From assembly GCA_031284445.1 (NCBI GenBank), contig JAISZW010000164.1:1-6418 (forward strand): DNA of 6,418 nt, read 5' to 3'. The notes under the pieces are model-generated. The model worked only from the letters and a program-made list of their open reading frames with translations. It was not told where the DNA came from and ran no database searches. Shown piece after piece: positions 1-5,865 of the stretch (positions are counted from its first letter, which is position 1; every line of letters begins with the position of its first letter). This DNA comes from Candidatus Methanovirga basalitermitum. Its GTDB lineage: Archaea > Methanobacteriota > Methanobacteria > Methanobacteriales > Methanobacteriaceae. A program made the position numbers and the translations under genes.

Positions 1-84
1 TTTATTGATACCAATCCTAAAAGTAAATTTAAGACAGTTGTGAGGTTATTGGAATATTTTAGCTCTCTTTGGGGAATAAAGTAA
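1..84 (+). CDS. 3' end of an unidentified gene, possibly a transposase
   Basis: The first 27 codons of the window are open on the + strand and stop at TAA (82-84). The visible tail contains the residues NPKSKFKTVV and ends in SSLWGIK; it is mixed basic and hydrophobic and reads like a normal protein C-terminus. I do not recognise the family. Its stop lies about 34 bases before the point where homology of the neighbouring acyl-CoA synthetase gene suddenly ends, which is the geometry expected of a transposase gene near the end of an insertion sequence. The tail overlaps, on the opposite strand, the last residues of the truncated synthetase reading frame. The transposase assignment is inference from position only; a chance open frame of this length is also possible. 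Confidence 0.35.
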   Translation, partial: FIDTNPKSKFKTVVRLLEYFSSLWGIK

Positions 85-118
85 TATGAGGAAAAACTCC
101 ACAAAAATTTACACCCTC
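1..118 (+). mobile_element. Presumptive right end of an insertion sequence that interrupts the acyl-CoA synthetase gene
   Basis: Synthetase homology on the - strand runs in family order up to the codons for F-C-A-P (130-119) and is replaced from 118 onward by unrelated sequence. Read inward from that point on the - strand, the foreign sequence starts GAGGGTGTAAATTTTTGTGG. This resembles the GGGTGTnAA-type termini of several IS families, IS256-like ones included, though the resemblance is from memory. The + strand reading frame ending at 84 would be the transposase tail. The other end and any target duplication lie outside the window, so the identity and extent of the element are unproven; a plain deletion or rearrangement junction would look the same. 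Confidence 0.35.
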
Positions 119-1023
119 TGGAGCACAAAAGGTATTTATTTTATATTTTTCAATCTTTTCGATTAAGTTAATAGGATCGAATCTATCGTAGTCATAGATA
201 AAAACACCTGTTCCAACGATCCATTGTCCATATAATCCACCCCAAACAGCTTTCATCCAACCAGTATCTGCTGATGTATAATGAAGTCCATCTTCAATTG
301 CATTATGCCAGTATTTAGATGTTATAATATGGGCGATAGGATATGTAAAATCATGTTTAACCATTTTAGGGTGTCCTGATGTTCCTGATGAGAAATAAAG
401 TATCATTATATCATTATTGACTGTTTTATCAATTCCACTTGGTCTTTCAAATTCATCATCAAATTTTTGAATGTTATTATCAAAGTTAAGCCAATTTTTA
501 TGGGTTTTATCTCCAATAGCTATTTTAATAAGGTTCTTGTCAAGTTCTTTTTCAGCTTTCCTGTACTCATTAATTAAATAATCATCGTTGATAGATATAA
601 TTCCTTTAATATCTGCTTTTTCTATTCTATATGTAATATCTTTTGCTTTTAACATGTGGGTAGCAGGTACTGGAATAGCTCCAATCTTATGTAATGCAAT
701 AATTGAAAACCAGAACTCATACCTATTTTTTAAGGTTAATAAAATTGTATCTCCCTTTTCAATACCTAAGCTTTTAAAGAACTTGGCAGATTTATTGGAA
801 TATTTTTTCATATCATCAAAAGTAAATCTTTTTTCTTGATTGAAATCATTAACCCAAAGAAGGGCAAGTTTATTGGGATGCTCATCACCATATTTATCCA
901 CTATATCGAATCCAAAGTTAAAATTCTCTGGAATTTTAAGTCTAAAATTCTTTTTAAAATCTTCATAAGTTCATAATGAACTCTGTTAACATAATCTTTT
1001 AATAAAGATACCATACAAATCAT
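59..1023 (-). pseudogene. Acyl-CoA synthetase (AMP-forming, medium-chain type), frameshifted near its start and truncated at its 3' end
   Basis: Members of this AMP-binding family activate a carboxylic acid to acyl-AMP and then to acyl-CoA in the cytoplasm. The longest open stretch begins at a GTG at 901, but homology continues upstream of it: the same frame reads TYEDFKKNFRLKIPENFNF ahead of the GTG. The true N-terminus, MVSLLKDYVNRVHYE, lies in another frame starting at ATG 1014 (or in-frame ATG 1023). Adding one base near 969-972 joins the two. Counting from the GTG, the P-loop YFSSGTSGHPK is at residues 169-179, and ADTGWMKAVWGGLYGQW, typical of this family, is at 211-227. Homology stops at residues FCAP (258-261); twenty unrelated residues follow to a stop at 59. 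The later adenylation motifs and the C-terminal lid with its catalytic lysine are absent, so the product cannot be active. The gene starts 15-24 bases after the regulator's stop, which indicates a former two-gene operon. Confidence 0.85.
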
Positions 1024-1038
1024 GTCCCAATAGATGTT

Positions 1039-1593
1039 TTATAAGATAATAGCTAAGAATTTAGCTATTTCATTGTTCATTGCTTTCATATAGTGAGGAT
1101 ACTTAGAATCAAAGAATATCGAATCACCTTCATTTAAAATAATCTCGTTGTCGTTAATAAATATCATTAAAGAACCCTTTAAAATGTAGTTAAATTCTTG
1201 ACCTAAATGAGTGCTTTTACTTGGTTTATCATTATACTTTGAAGGGTCTACTGTAACAATGAATGGTTCAACTTTTTTATACATGAATTTAGAAGCCAAA
1301 TTTTCATAACAATATTGTTTTCTCCTATCAACAGAAGCTCCCTCTTCTCTGCGAGTAATTGTAAAAATACGCATTCTTGTCTCTTCACCAGTAATTAATA
1401 AACCCATATCTACATTGAATCTTTGAGCTATTTCATACAATATACTTGCAGGAATATCTCTTTCACCATTTTCATAGGCAAGATATTTTTCCTTAGAAAT
1501 TTCTATTCCATTAGATAATTCTTCTGCACTAATATTTAATATCTCTCTAAGTTCTTTTATTCTATTTCCAATATCTTTATTATTTTCCTTCAA
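1039..1593 (-). CDS. XRE-family transcriptional regulator with C-terminal cupin domain
   Basis: This is a cytoplasmic DNA-binding regulator of about 184 residues, a normal length for HTH-plus-cupin proteins. Numbering from the GTG at 1602, residues 10-67 form the helix-turn-helix (IGNRIKELRE, then ISAEELSNGIEISKEKYLAYENGER). Residues 110-185 form the single-stranded beta-helix cupin, with the motif THLGQEFNYILKGSL (131-145), EGDSIFFDSKYPHYMKA (158-174) and candidate ligands H132, E136 and H170. I prefer the TTG start at 1593: an AAAGGTG ribosome site lies six bases before it, and that site would overlap the GTG at 1602. Regulators of this architecture are often found next to acyl-CoA synthetase genes and are thought to sense a small ligand through the cupin. 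Here the synthetase directly downstream is broken, so the protein may be an orphan or act elsewhere. The reading frame itself is undamaged. Confidence 0.9.
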   Translation of the reverse strand: MKENNKDIGNRIKELREILNISAEELSNGIEISKEKYLAYENGERDIPASILYEIAQRFNVDMGLLITGEETRMRIFTITRREEGASVDRRKQYCYENLASKFMYKKVEPFIVTVDPSKYNDKPSKSTHLGQEFNYILKGSLMIFINDNEIILNEGDSIFFDSKYPHYMKAMNNEIAKFLAIIL

Positions 1594-1599
1594 AAACAA

Positions 1600-1606
1600 C
1601 ACCTTT
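1600..1606 (-). promoter_or_regulatory. Ribosome binding site that decides the TTG start of the regulator
   Basis: On the - strand AAAGGTG is followed by six bases and then TTG AAG GAA. GGTG is complementary to the archaeal 16S rRNA tail. The in-frame GTG at 1602-1600 is part of this site, so it is an unlikely start codon. Confidence 0.6.
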
Positions 1607-1752
1607 AAGATTAATAACCTTCAATAGATAATCTAAACAATAATTAATTGGTTGTGTTTCAAATTAGGTTAGAAAATTTATAAATTATATGGTATGGATC
1701 ACATATATTTTTTAGTTGAACAAATTAAAAAAATATTTTTTTTAGGATGTGA
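1607..1752. other. Gap between regulator and transposase remnant, with an imperfect inverted repeat
   Basis: No gene is seen here. GGATCACAT (1696-1704) is mirrored by ATGTGATTCC (1747-1756, one bulged T). Inside it, ATATTTTTT (1705-1713) pairs with AAAAAATAT (1728-1736). The resulting stem would sit just ahead of the transposase remnant and could be part of the element's 5' end or leader. A stretch beginning GGTTGTGTTTCAAATTAGG (1650-1668) has the look of an IS terminus, but no certain partner was found. Confidence 0.3.
1640..1654 (-). promoter_or_regulatory. Candidate TATA box for the regulator/synthetase operon
   Basis: Read on the - strand, AACCAATTAATTATT combines an A/C-rich possible BRE with an AT-rich TATA-like element about 50 bases before the TTG start. 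Initiation about 25 bases downstream would give a leader of roughly 25 bases with the GGTG site inside it. In DNA this AT-rich such matches are common, so the call is weak. Confidence 0.3.
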
Positions 1753-2576
1753 TTCCACATAGAAAATGTATGTTTTTCATTTCAAATAAATATTAGCATT
1801 GAAGATAAATCATCTGTAAGTAATTTAGCACAAAAAATTAGAAATTATGGATTAGATAGATTAATAATCAATAAAATAATTGAAAAAATGGATGAAAAAG
1901 CCGTTAATGAATATTATGGAGAAAAATATGAAGATGGAAATGTTAAAAAACATTTTACACATGCTATTGCATTTAAATGTAAAGTAACTACTTTTATAGG
2001 CGAAATTGAAGTTAAATTAGATGAAATATATGATAATTTAAAAAATAAAAAAGTTTTTGTTCCATTATACGAAAAAATAGAATTCAATAAGCATAAAAAC
2101 TATCAAGATGACATATCCATAACATGTAGTAAGATGTCAACAACAATGACATATCATGATACAGTAAAAGAAGCATCACTCATTTTAAACAAAGTTCTAT
2201 CACATAATAGCATTCACAGAATGGTTAAAGAACATGGAAAGCAAATAAATTTAATAAAGAAAAACAGCTGAAAAAATATGAAGAAGAAGATGTTAAAGAA
2301 AATATGGCAAAAGGGAAATTGGAATATTTTTATGCTGATGATACTAAAACACACAGTCAAGAACCCAACCTAAATAAAAATGATCTTAAAGTAACTTTAG
2401 GTATCAATAATCATGGAGAAAAAGTATTATTGGATGTAAATGTGAATAAAAGCTGGAGTGATATGAATGAAGAAATAGAAAAACAGAAAATTATTCGATC
2501 TGATGCTTGTTTAATAGCAGATGCTGAACTTGAACTTAGAAAGGCATTAAGCTTTTTAACTATGTCTTCTTTTTAA
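1753..2576 (+). pseudogene. UPF0236 / ISLre2-type transposase, frameshifted and lacking its 3' half
   Basis: The frame is open from 1753 (after a TGA at 1750-1752) with no clear start codon. It contains EDKSSVSNLAQKIRNYGLDR and, from the ATG at 1888, MDEKAVNEYYGEKYEDGN, typical of the N-terminal region of this transposase family, followed by FTHAIAFKCKVTTFIGEIEV, which leads to VPLYEKIEF and IHRMVKEHGK. This frame ends at a TGA (2269-2271). The homology resumes one frame over from about 2253 (NKEKQLKKYEEEDVKENMAK) and runs through YADDTKTHSQE, KVTLGINNHGEKVLLDVNV and IRSDACLIADAE to a stop at 2576. One added base near 2251-2252 (AAT TTT AAT AAA) joins both pieces. Roughly 270 codons remain of a family protein that usually has 400-500 residues, and no trace of the rest follows. 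The enzyme would have moved its own element; it must now be inactive. Confidence 0.85.
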
Positions 2577-2903
2577 TGGTGTCTTTAAAAGATGAAAACT
2601 TTGCCTTTTTAGTAAGTATGTGGTATTACTTTTTGGTATTTTTTTAATATTATACTGTTTTTCATTCTGTTAAACCTTAATAGTAATACTATTTCTTATA
2701 TTATGTGATACTTTTTGAATGGGTTCATTTCCAAAAGATATAAAAAATATGAATTTCAATAAGTATTATCAGTAAAGATTTAGATAGTACCAAATCAAAG
2801 ATTTTCTAATTGAACAAGTTCAATAAAGTTAATTAATCCATACAATCAAAATTAATATCATGAAAAAATGAAAATTTATTTAATGAAAAAGAAAATATAA
2901 CAA
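2577..2903. other. Gene-free AT-rich stretch with two exact palindromes
   Basis: No reading frame here looks coding beyond a 23-codon ATG frame just after the transposase stop. Two perfect inverted repeats are present: AATAGTA-A-TACTATT at 2679-2693 and ATTGAAC-AA-GTTCAAT at 2809-2824. The 3' part of the transposase would be expected here and is not found, so the stretch probably formed by deletion. Confidence 0.5.
2809..2824. repeat. 16-base perfect palindrome
   Basis: ATTGAAC-AA-GTTCAAT is a seven-base arm pair around two bases. It lies in the debris between the transposase remnant and the small reading frame at 2904, with no T-run after it to suggest a terminator. It could be a protein binding site or a chance AT-rich palindrome. 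Confidence 0.5.
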
Positions 2904-3098
2904 TTGTTATCACCCAAATTTTTGACAGAGTCAACTGAAACAAGTTCAATTGGCTACATGATTAATTATGGATTCAAACAAATAGAAGAAAATGAATATA
3001 CAAAACAATATAAAAATAAGCAAATAATTAAAGGTGTAGTTGTTTTTAAAGATAAAAAAGATGGCAAGGAAATTAGTTGTAAGATTATTAAAGAATAG
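2904..3098 (+). pseudogene. Small reading frame, probably the tail of a decayed gene of unknown function
   Basis: The 64 codons open with TTG and have no visible ribosome site. The first ATG is at 2958. The second half is convincingly protein-like, with alternating charged and hydrophobic residues: GFKQIEENEYTKQYKNKQ, then KGVVVFKDKKDGKEISCKII, ending at TAG (3098). I do not recognise the family. Another frame, open from 2864 to a TGA at 2934-2936, reads NEKENITIVITQIFDRVN and ends where the good part of this frame begins. The two may be one gene split by a frameshift near 2930; no start codon is obvious for the joined version. It could instead be a genuine small protein starting at ATG 2958 (46 residues). 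Confidence 0.45.
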
Positions 3099-3141
3099 CT
3101 AATTCACTTTAATTATTATTTATTTTTAATATAAACATATT

Positions 3142-3158
3142 CATGATTTTAAATCATG
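3142..3158. repeat. 17-base perfect palindrome upstream of the glycosyltransferase operon
   Basis: CATGATTT-T-AAATCATG has eight-base arms around a single base. It sits 75 bases before the DUF4422 start and just upstream of the candidate TATA box (3167-3174), a position suited to an operator for a dimeric regulator. As RNA it could also end the transcript of the small frame at 2904-3098, but no U-run follows. Confidence 0.5.
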
Positions 3159-3160
3159 TT

Positions 3161-3174
3161 GTAAAGTTTATTAT
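3161..3174 (+). promoter_or_regulatory. Candidate promoter of the DUF4422-glf operon
   Basis: GTAAAG followed by TTTATTAT (3167-3174) resembles an archaeal BRE plus TATA box. Initiation about 25 bases downstream would leave a leader of some 35 bases before ATG 3234. This is an inference from pattern and spacing in very AT-rich DNA. Confidence 0.3.
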
Positions 3175-3233
3175 GGCTTTAATTTAGAAAATAAAAGATT
3201 TAAAAGAAATTAAATGATTTCGTTGGTTTAACT

Positions 3234-4064
3234 ATGAGTAGTGAAGATATTACTATATATGTAATTTGTCATGACCTAAAAAGTGCTAAAATGGCTAAAA
3301 ACGATGAACTATATACTCCATTATTTGTTGGTGCAGATGGACAAGATACTTTTGAATTTTTGGGTGATGATACTGGAGATAACATTTCAAAGAGAAATAG
3401 GTATTATAGTGAATTGACTGGATTATATTGGATGTGTAAAAATTCAGAAAGTAAAATAATTGGATTAAATCATTATAGGAGATATTTGTCTAAATCTAAG
3501 TTAGGTGGTTTCTTAGATAAAAAGGATATTGAAGATTATCTGAAAAATCATGATATAATAGTTCCCAAACTATATAATAACCTTGGTTGTTTAAGTAATC
3601 GTGAAAATTTCATGATGGCATACTTTCCATCCATTCCAAATATTCACGATTTGACACGTGAGGTTATATTAGAAAAAAGTCCTGAATACTTGGATGCTTT
3701 TGATGATGTAATGAAAAGTAATTTCACTACACATAGTAATATTTTCATCGGACCTAAAGATTTAATGAACGATTATGTTGATTGGATTTTTCCTCTTTGC
3801 TCTGATCTTGAAGATAAAATTAATTCAATAAGAGGGCATCCAAAAAGGTTAATGGGCTATTTAACTGAAGTATATTTTCAAGTTTGGATAAAACATTTAA
3901 ATTTGAAGGTTAAAGAAGTTGAGCCTAAGTTCATTGGAATAAAATTGAATTTAAGCAAATTCATTGTAAAAACAAGGACTGCAAGAAAAATTTATGAAAC
4001 ATTAATCCTGCCATATAAAAAGGATAAGATATTAAAAACTTCTAAAAAATTCATAGGAAATTAA
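3234..4064 (+). CDS. DUF4422-type glycosyltransferase
   Basis: This is a predicted cytoplasmic glycosyltransferase of 276 residues, close to the usual length for the DUF4422 family (N-terminal GT-A-like fold). Typical family features occur in order: VICHD near the N-terminus (10-14), FVGADG (31-36), DDTGDNIS (45-52), the run RYYSELTGLYWMCKNS (56-71), and GLNHYRRYL (77-85), which is the most recognisable block. NIFIGPKDLMNDY (169-181) and RLMGYLTEVYFQVW (205-218) follow, and a basic tail closes the protein. There is no signal peptide or membrane segment. The ribosome site is weak. The stop overlaps the first ATG of glf by one base (TAATG), so the two are translated together. In other genomes DUF4422 genes sit in polysaccharide clusters, often near glf. 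Use of galactofuranose as donor is an inference from this pairing; the sugar and acceptor are unknown. Confidence 0.88.
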   Translation: MSSEDITIYVICHDLKSAKMAKNDELYTPLFVGADGQDTFEFLGDDTGDNISKRNRYYSELTGLYWMCKNSESKIIGLNHYRRYLSKSKLGGFLDKKDIEDYLKNHDIIVPKLYNNLGCLSNRENFMMAYFPSIPNIHDLTREVILEKSPEYLDAFDDVMKSNFTTHSNIFIGPKDLMNDYVDWIFPLCSDLEDKINSIRGHPKRLMGYLTEVYFQVWIKHLNLKVKEVEPKFIGIKLNLSKFIVKTRTARKIYETLILPYKKDKILKTSKKFIGN

Positions 4065-5173
4065 TGATGTTTAAATATGATTATTTGGTTGTTGGGTCTG
4101 GACTATTTGGATCAATTTTTGCTCATGAAATGAGCAAAGCTTATAGAAAGGTATTGATAATTGAAAAAAGAAACCATATAGCTGGAAATATTTATACTTA
4201 TGAATTGGAAAATATTAATGTTCATAAGTATGGTCCTCATATTTTCCATACAAATGATAAGGAAGTTTGGGATTATCTTCATCGGTTTGCTGAATTCAAT
4301 AGATATACAAATTCTCCAGTTGCCATATATAAAAAAGAATTATATAATTTACCTTTTAACATGAACACATTTTACCAGATGTGGAAAATTAAAACACCAA
4401 ATGAAGCTAAAAATATAATTGAAAAACAAAAAAACATGTTAAAAAACCCAAAAAACTTAGAAGAACAAGCAATAAAGTTAGTTGGAGAGGACATATATGA
4501 AAAATTAATTAAAGGATATACTGAAAAGCAATGGGGTAAACCTTGTAGTGAACTACCTCCTTTTATAATCAATCGTTTACCTGTTAGATTTACTTATGAT
4601 AATAACTATTTTAATGATCAATATCAAGGAATACCTATAGGAGGATACACAAAAATAATAGAAAAACTATTGAAAAATGTTGAAGTTAAATTAAATACGA
4701 ATTTTTTTGATAATAGGGAAAATATGGAGAAATTAGCTAATAAAATTGTATATACTGGAATGATAGACCAATTTTACGATTATTGCTTTGGAGAACTTGA
4801 ATATAGATCTTTAAAGTTTGAATCAGAAACTAAAAACCTTGAAAATTATCAGGGCAATGCTGTTGTGAATTATACAGAAGCTGAAATAGATTATACACGA
4901 ATAATTGAGCATAAACATTTTGAAAATACGAAAACAAGCAAAACAATTATTACACATGAATATCCAACTAAATATAAAAAAGGAGAAGAAGCATATTATC
5001 CTGTAAACGATGATAAAAACTCTAAAATTTGGAAAAAATATAATGAATTGGCTGAAAATGAAAAAAATGTAATTTTTGGTGGTAGACTAGCAAAATACAA
5101 ATATTATGACATGTGGGAAGTTATAAAAGAAGCTTTAAAAGTTGCAGAAGACGAATTGAGTAATGTTAGGTGA
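4064..5173 (+). CDS. glf: UDP-galactopyranose mutase
   Basis: This FAD-dependent cytoplasmic enzyme interconverts UDP-galactopyranose and UDP-galactofuranose and so supplies the donor for galactofuranose in surface glycans. At 369 residues it has the normal bacterial/archaeal length. The sequence shows the FAD-binding GSGLFGSIFAHE (11-22), IIEKRNHIAGN (32-42; the usual GGN is AGN here), the substrate-site block HKYGPHIFHTN (54-64), KGYTEKQWGKP with W157 (150-160), NRLPVRFTYDNNYFNDQYQG with R171 and R175 (170-189), IPIGGYTKI (190-198), IVYTGMIDQFYDYCFG (228-243), GNAVVNYTEAEIDYTRIIEH (264-283), YYPVND (311-316) and FGGRLAKYKYYDM with R341 (338-350). All the key arginines appear to be present. 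Two adjacent ATGs (4064, 4067) are possible starts, with AGGA a few bases upstream. The one-base overlap with the glycosyltransferase gene indicates coupling. The gene is undamaged although both flanks are full of remnants. Confidence 0.96.
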   Translation: MMFKYDYLVVGSGLFGSIFAHEMSKAYRKVLIIEKRNHIAGNIYTYELENINVHKYGPHIFHTNDKEVWDYLHRFAEFNRYTNSPVAIYKKELYNLPFNMNTFYQMWKIKTPNEAKNIIEKQKNMLKNPKNLEEQAIKLVGEDIYEKLIKGYTEKQWGKPCSELPPFIINRLPVRFTYDNNYFNDQYQGIPIGGYTKIIEKLLKNVEVKLNTNFFDNRENMEKLANKIVYTGMIDQFYDYCFGELEYRSLKFESETKNLENYQGNAVVNYTEAEIDYTRIIEHKHFENTKTSKTIITHEYPTKYKKGEEAYYPVNDDKNSKIWKKYNELAENEKNVIFGGRLAKYKYYDMWEVIKEALKVAEDELSNVR

Positions 5174-5238
5174 TTGATCGAATGAAGAATTATCGACTGT
5201 GTCAAAACCAATGGGGACGACTATTGAAGACTATGTTT

Positions 5239-5288
5239 ACATTTGAAATTGTAAGATTTCAGATGTATCTTTCCTGAATTTCAGGAAA
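5239..5288 (+). ncRNA. Two adjacent stem-loops after glf (structured 3' end or small RNA)
   Basis: The first hairpin pairs ACATTTGAAAT (5239-5249) with ATTTCAGATGT (5256-5266) around a six-base loop. Ten pairs are Watson-Crick and one is G-U if transcribed from the + strand. Three bases later TTTCCTGAA-T-TTCAGGAAA (5270-5288) is an exact nine-base inverted repeat with a single central base. They start 65 bases after the glf stop. They could cap and protect the operon mRNA, mark its end, or belong to a separate small RNA. No strong T-run follows, so a simple terminator is not obvious. Confidence 0.4.
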
Positions 5289-5365
5289 TAAGAACTTTTA
5301 ACTCTAAAATAGACACTAATTCTAACATTATATCTTAACATATCATATTAATCAAAAATAAAACA

Positions 5366-5378
5366 AAACATTTAAATA
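5366..5378 (+). promoter_or_regulatory. Candidate TATA box for the short reading frame at 5402
   Basis: AAACATTTAAATA places an AT-rich TATA-like element (TTTAAATA, 5371-5378) about 24-31 bases before ATG 5402. Initiation at the usual archaeal distance would give a leaderless or nearly leaderless transcript, and indeed no ribosome site precedes the ATG. Confidence 0.35.
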
Positions 5379-5401
5379 ATAAGAAATATAAAAAATTAAT
5401 T

Positions 5402-5770
5402 ATGTATATGGCAGATATTTATTCGTTAAACTCTAAAATAATGGAGCCTCAGACCTCATTAGGCTTGTACAAGGATTATAGCTCTTATGGGAGAACCATT
5501 TATAAGCCAAATAAAAAGTATTCTAATAAGCTTATTAAAGATAATGAAAATAAACAAAACGGTTTTAATTGAAAATAACAAATATATCAACATAGTAATG
5601 AAGTGGATAATCTTAATAATAATGTGAATATTAATAATTCTAATTATAATCAAATTCTAATTATAATCAGAGTATTTTTACCATTTACAATAAAAATAAA
5701 GTTAATTATGATAAAAATAAAGTTAGGTTTGATAATATGGATATAGATACTGTTAAAGAGTCTATAGTTT
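5402..5770 (+). pseudogene. Decayed Asn-rich gene of unknown function, interrupted by two stops and a 17-base duplication
   Basis: A frame starts at ATG 5402 (MYMADIYSLNSKIMEPQTSL) and runs 56 codons to TGA (5570-5572), followed closely by TAA (5576-5578). The same frame then continues as QIYQHSNEVDNLNNNVNINN to SNYNQ, where an exact 17-base tandem copy shifts it. If one copy is removed, the frame runs on as SIFTIYNKNKVNYDKNKVRF to a final TAA at 5768-5770. The restored product would have about 117 residues, be very rich in Asn, Lys and Tyr, and have no membrane segment or signal peptide. I do not recognise the family. The first 56 codons alone could be a real small protein (5402-5572), but the continuing reading sense after the stops favours decay. 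It lies downstream of glf with no sign of sharing its transcript. Confidence 0.5.
5636..5669 (+). repeat. Exact 17-base tandem duplication
   Basis: AATTCTAATTATAATCA occurs twice back to back (5636-5652, 5653-5669). Seventeen is not a multiple of three, so the second copy shifts the reading frame of the Asn-rich gene remnant. The copies are identical, which points to a recent slippage event. Confidence 0.85.
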
Positions 5771-5865
5771 AAAAATATGTTTGAAACAAGTATACTTTAT
5801 TTTAGAAGTATTTACAAAGTTTTTAGATATTTTTAGTTAAGTAACATTATGGTAATCTTATAGTT

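Noticed and set aside
588..839. Open frame on the + strand of 83 codons
   Set aside because: It lies antisense to the synthetase coding sequence, whose motifs are clear on the other strand.
2577..2648. Short ATG frame directly after the transposase stop (23 codons)
   Set aside because: No ribosome site, no resemblance to the missing part of the transposase, and a length expected by chance.
4372..4572. Open frame on the - strand of 66 codons
   Set aside because: It is antisense to the well-supported glf gene.
5195..5232. Sequence TGTGTCAAAACCAATGGGG followed by CTATTGAAGAC, suggestive of an IS terminus or a single CRISPR repeat
   Set aside because: Only one copy, no spacer periodicity, no cas genes and no inverted partner in the window.
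5459..5653. Open frame on the - strand of 64 codons, very rich in Ile
   Set aside because: Its hydrophobic make-up follows from AT-rich DNA opposite an Asn/Lys-rich frame. No ribosome site or recognisable motif.
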